NCBI GenBank assembly: GCA_947034895.1
Contig: OX344763.1
Span: 36,827,025-36,891,024, forward strand
DNA: 64,000 bases
Reading direction: 5' to 3'
Origin: Rhytidiadelphus loreus
Lineage: Eukaryota > Streptophyta > Bryopsida > Hypnales > Hylocomiaceae
The position numbers were made by a program, and so were the translations under genes. Below are positions 63,980 through 64,000 of this stretch, one piece after another. Below the pieces are notes generated by a model. The model ran no database searches. It was not told the origin of the DNA and worked only from the letters and a program-made list of their open reading frames with translations. Position 1 is the stretch's first letter, and each line of letters starts with the position of its first letter.

Positions 63980-64000
63980 ATGGAGATAGTGCGGGCTGGA
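63980..64000 (+). CDS. Possible start of a gene continuing past the right edge
   Basis: ATG at 63980 with G at -3 and G at +4 (favourable context) opens seven codons, MEIVRAG, to the end of the window. The GC-rich leader upstream supports a gene start here, but nothing can be said about the product. Confidence 0.25.

Overview
This window looks like gene-poor nuclear DNA of a land plant or close streptophyte relative. It is AT-rich, with long stretches showing no coding signal, many miniature inverted-repeat transposable elements (MITEs), a Stowaway-type element, a plant-style hAT transposase relic and a few GC-richer islands that carry promoter-like motifs. Nothing prokaryotic is present: no operons and no ribosome-binding sites. 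The species cannot be named from the sequence.

Layout. 1-2,413 (minus strand) holds most of a hAT-superfamily transposase gene, broken by one in-frame TGA and running off the left edge. 4,050-4,950 is a nested cluster of MITEs. 6,780-12,460 contains TTAA-bounded repeats, a 236-bp-period duplication and AT-rich filler, followed by a 128-bp (AT)n tract. About 13,860-14,460 is a GC-richer island with a TATA motif and a 71-codon ORF. 17,355-18,123 (plus strand) is the best candidate host gene: a 227-aa protein with a ubiquitin-like domain resembling that of UBLCP1, but with no phosphatase domain. 20,100-53,800 is a mosaic of MITE families. 54,643-55,650 is a very uniform 19-bp satellite of 53 copies. 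From about 58,100 there are promoter-like islands; the last kilobase is GC-rich, carries three copies of GTGATAAGCGC and ends in a possible start codon at 63,980.

The main theme is a large set of short non-autonomous DNA transposons. The most numerous group has termini of the form TTAACCC(C/T)...GGGGTTAA, with TTAA at both ends in the intact copies, the signature of piggyBac-like elements. At least five internally distinct subfamilies (called A, B, C, D and L here) occur, yet no matching transposase is visible. Other families are assigned from terminal inverted repeats (TIRs) and target-site duplications (TSDs): hAT (8-bp TSD), Tc1/mariner Stowaway (TA), CACTA-like foldback (3-bp TSD) and several unassigned families. 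Apart from the relic transposase, the ubiquitin-like gene and possible first exons at the islands, I found no convincing protein-coding gene. Family letters are local labels. All homology statements come from reading the sequence and general knowledge, not from database searches.
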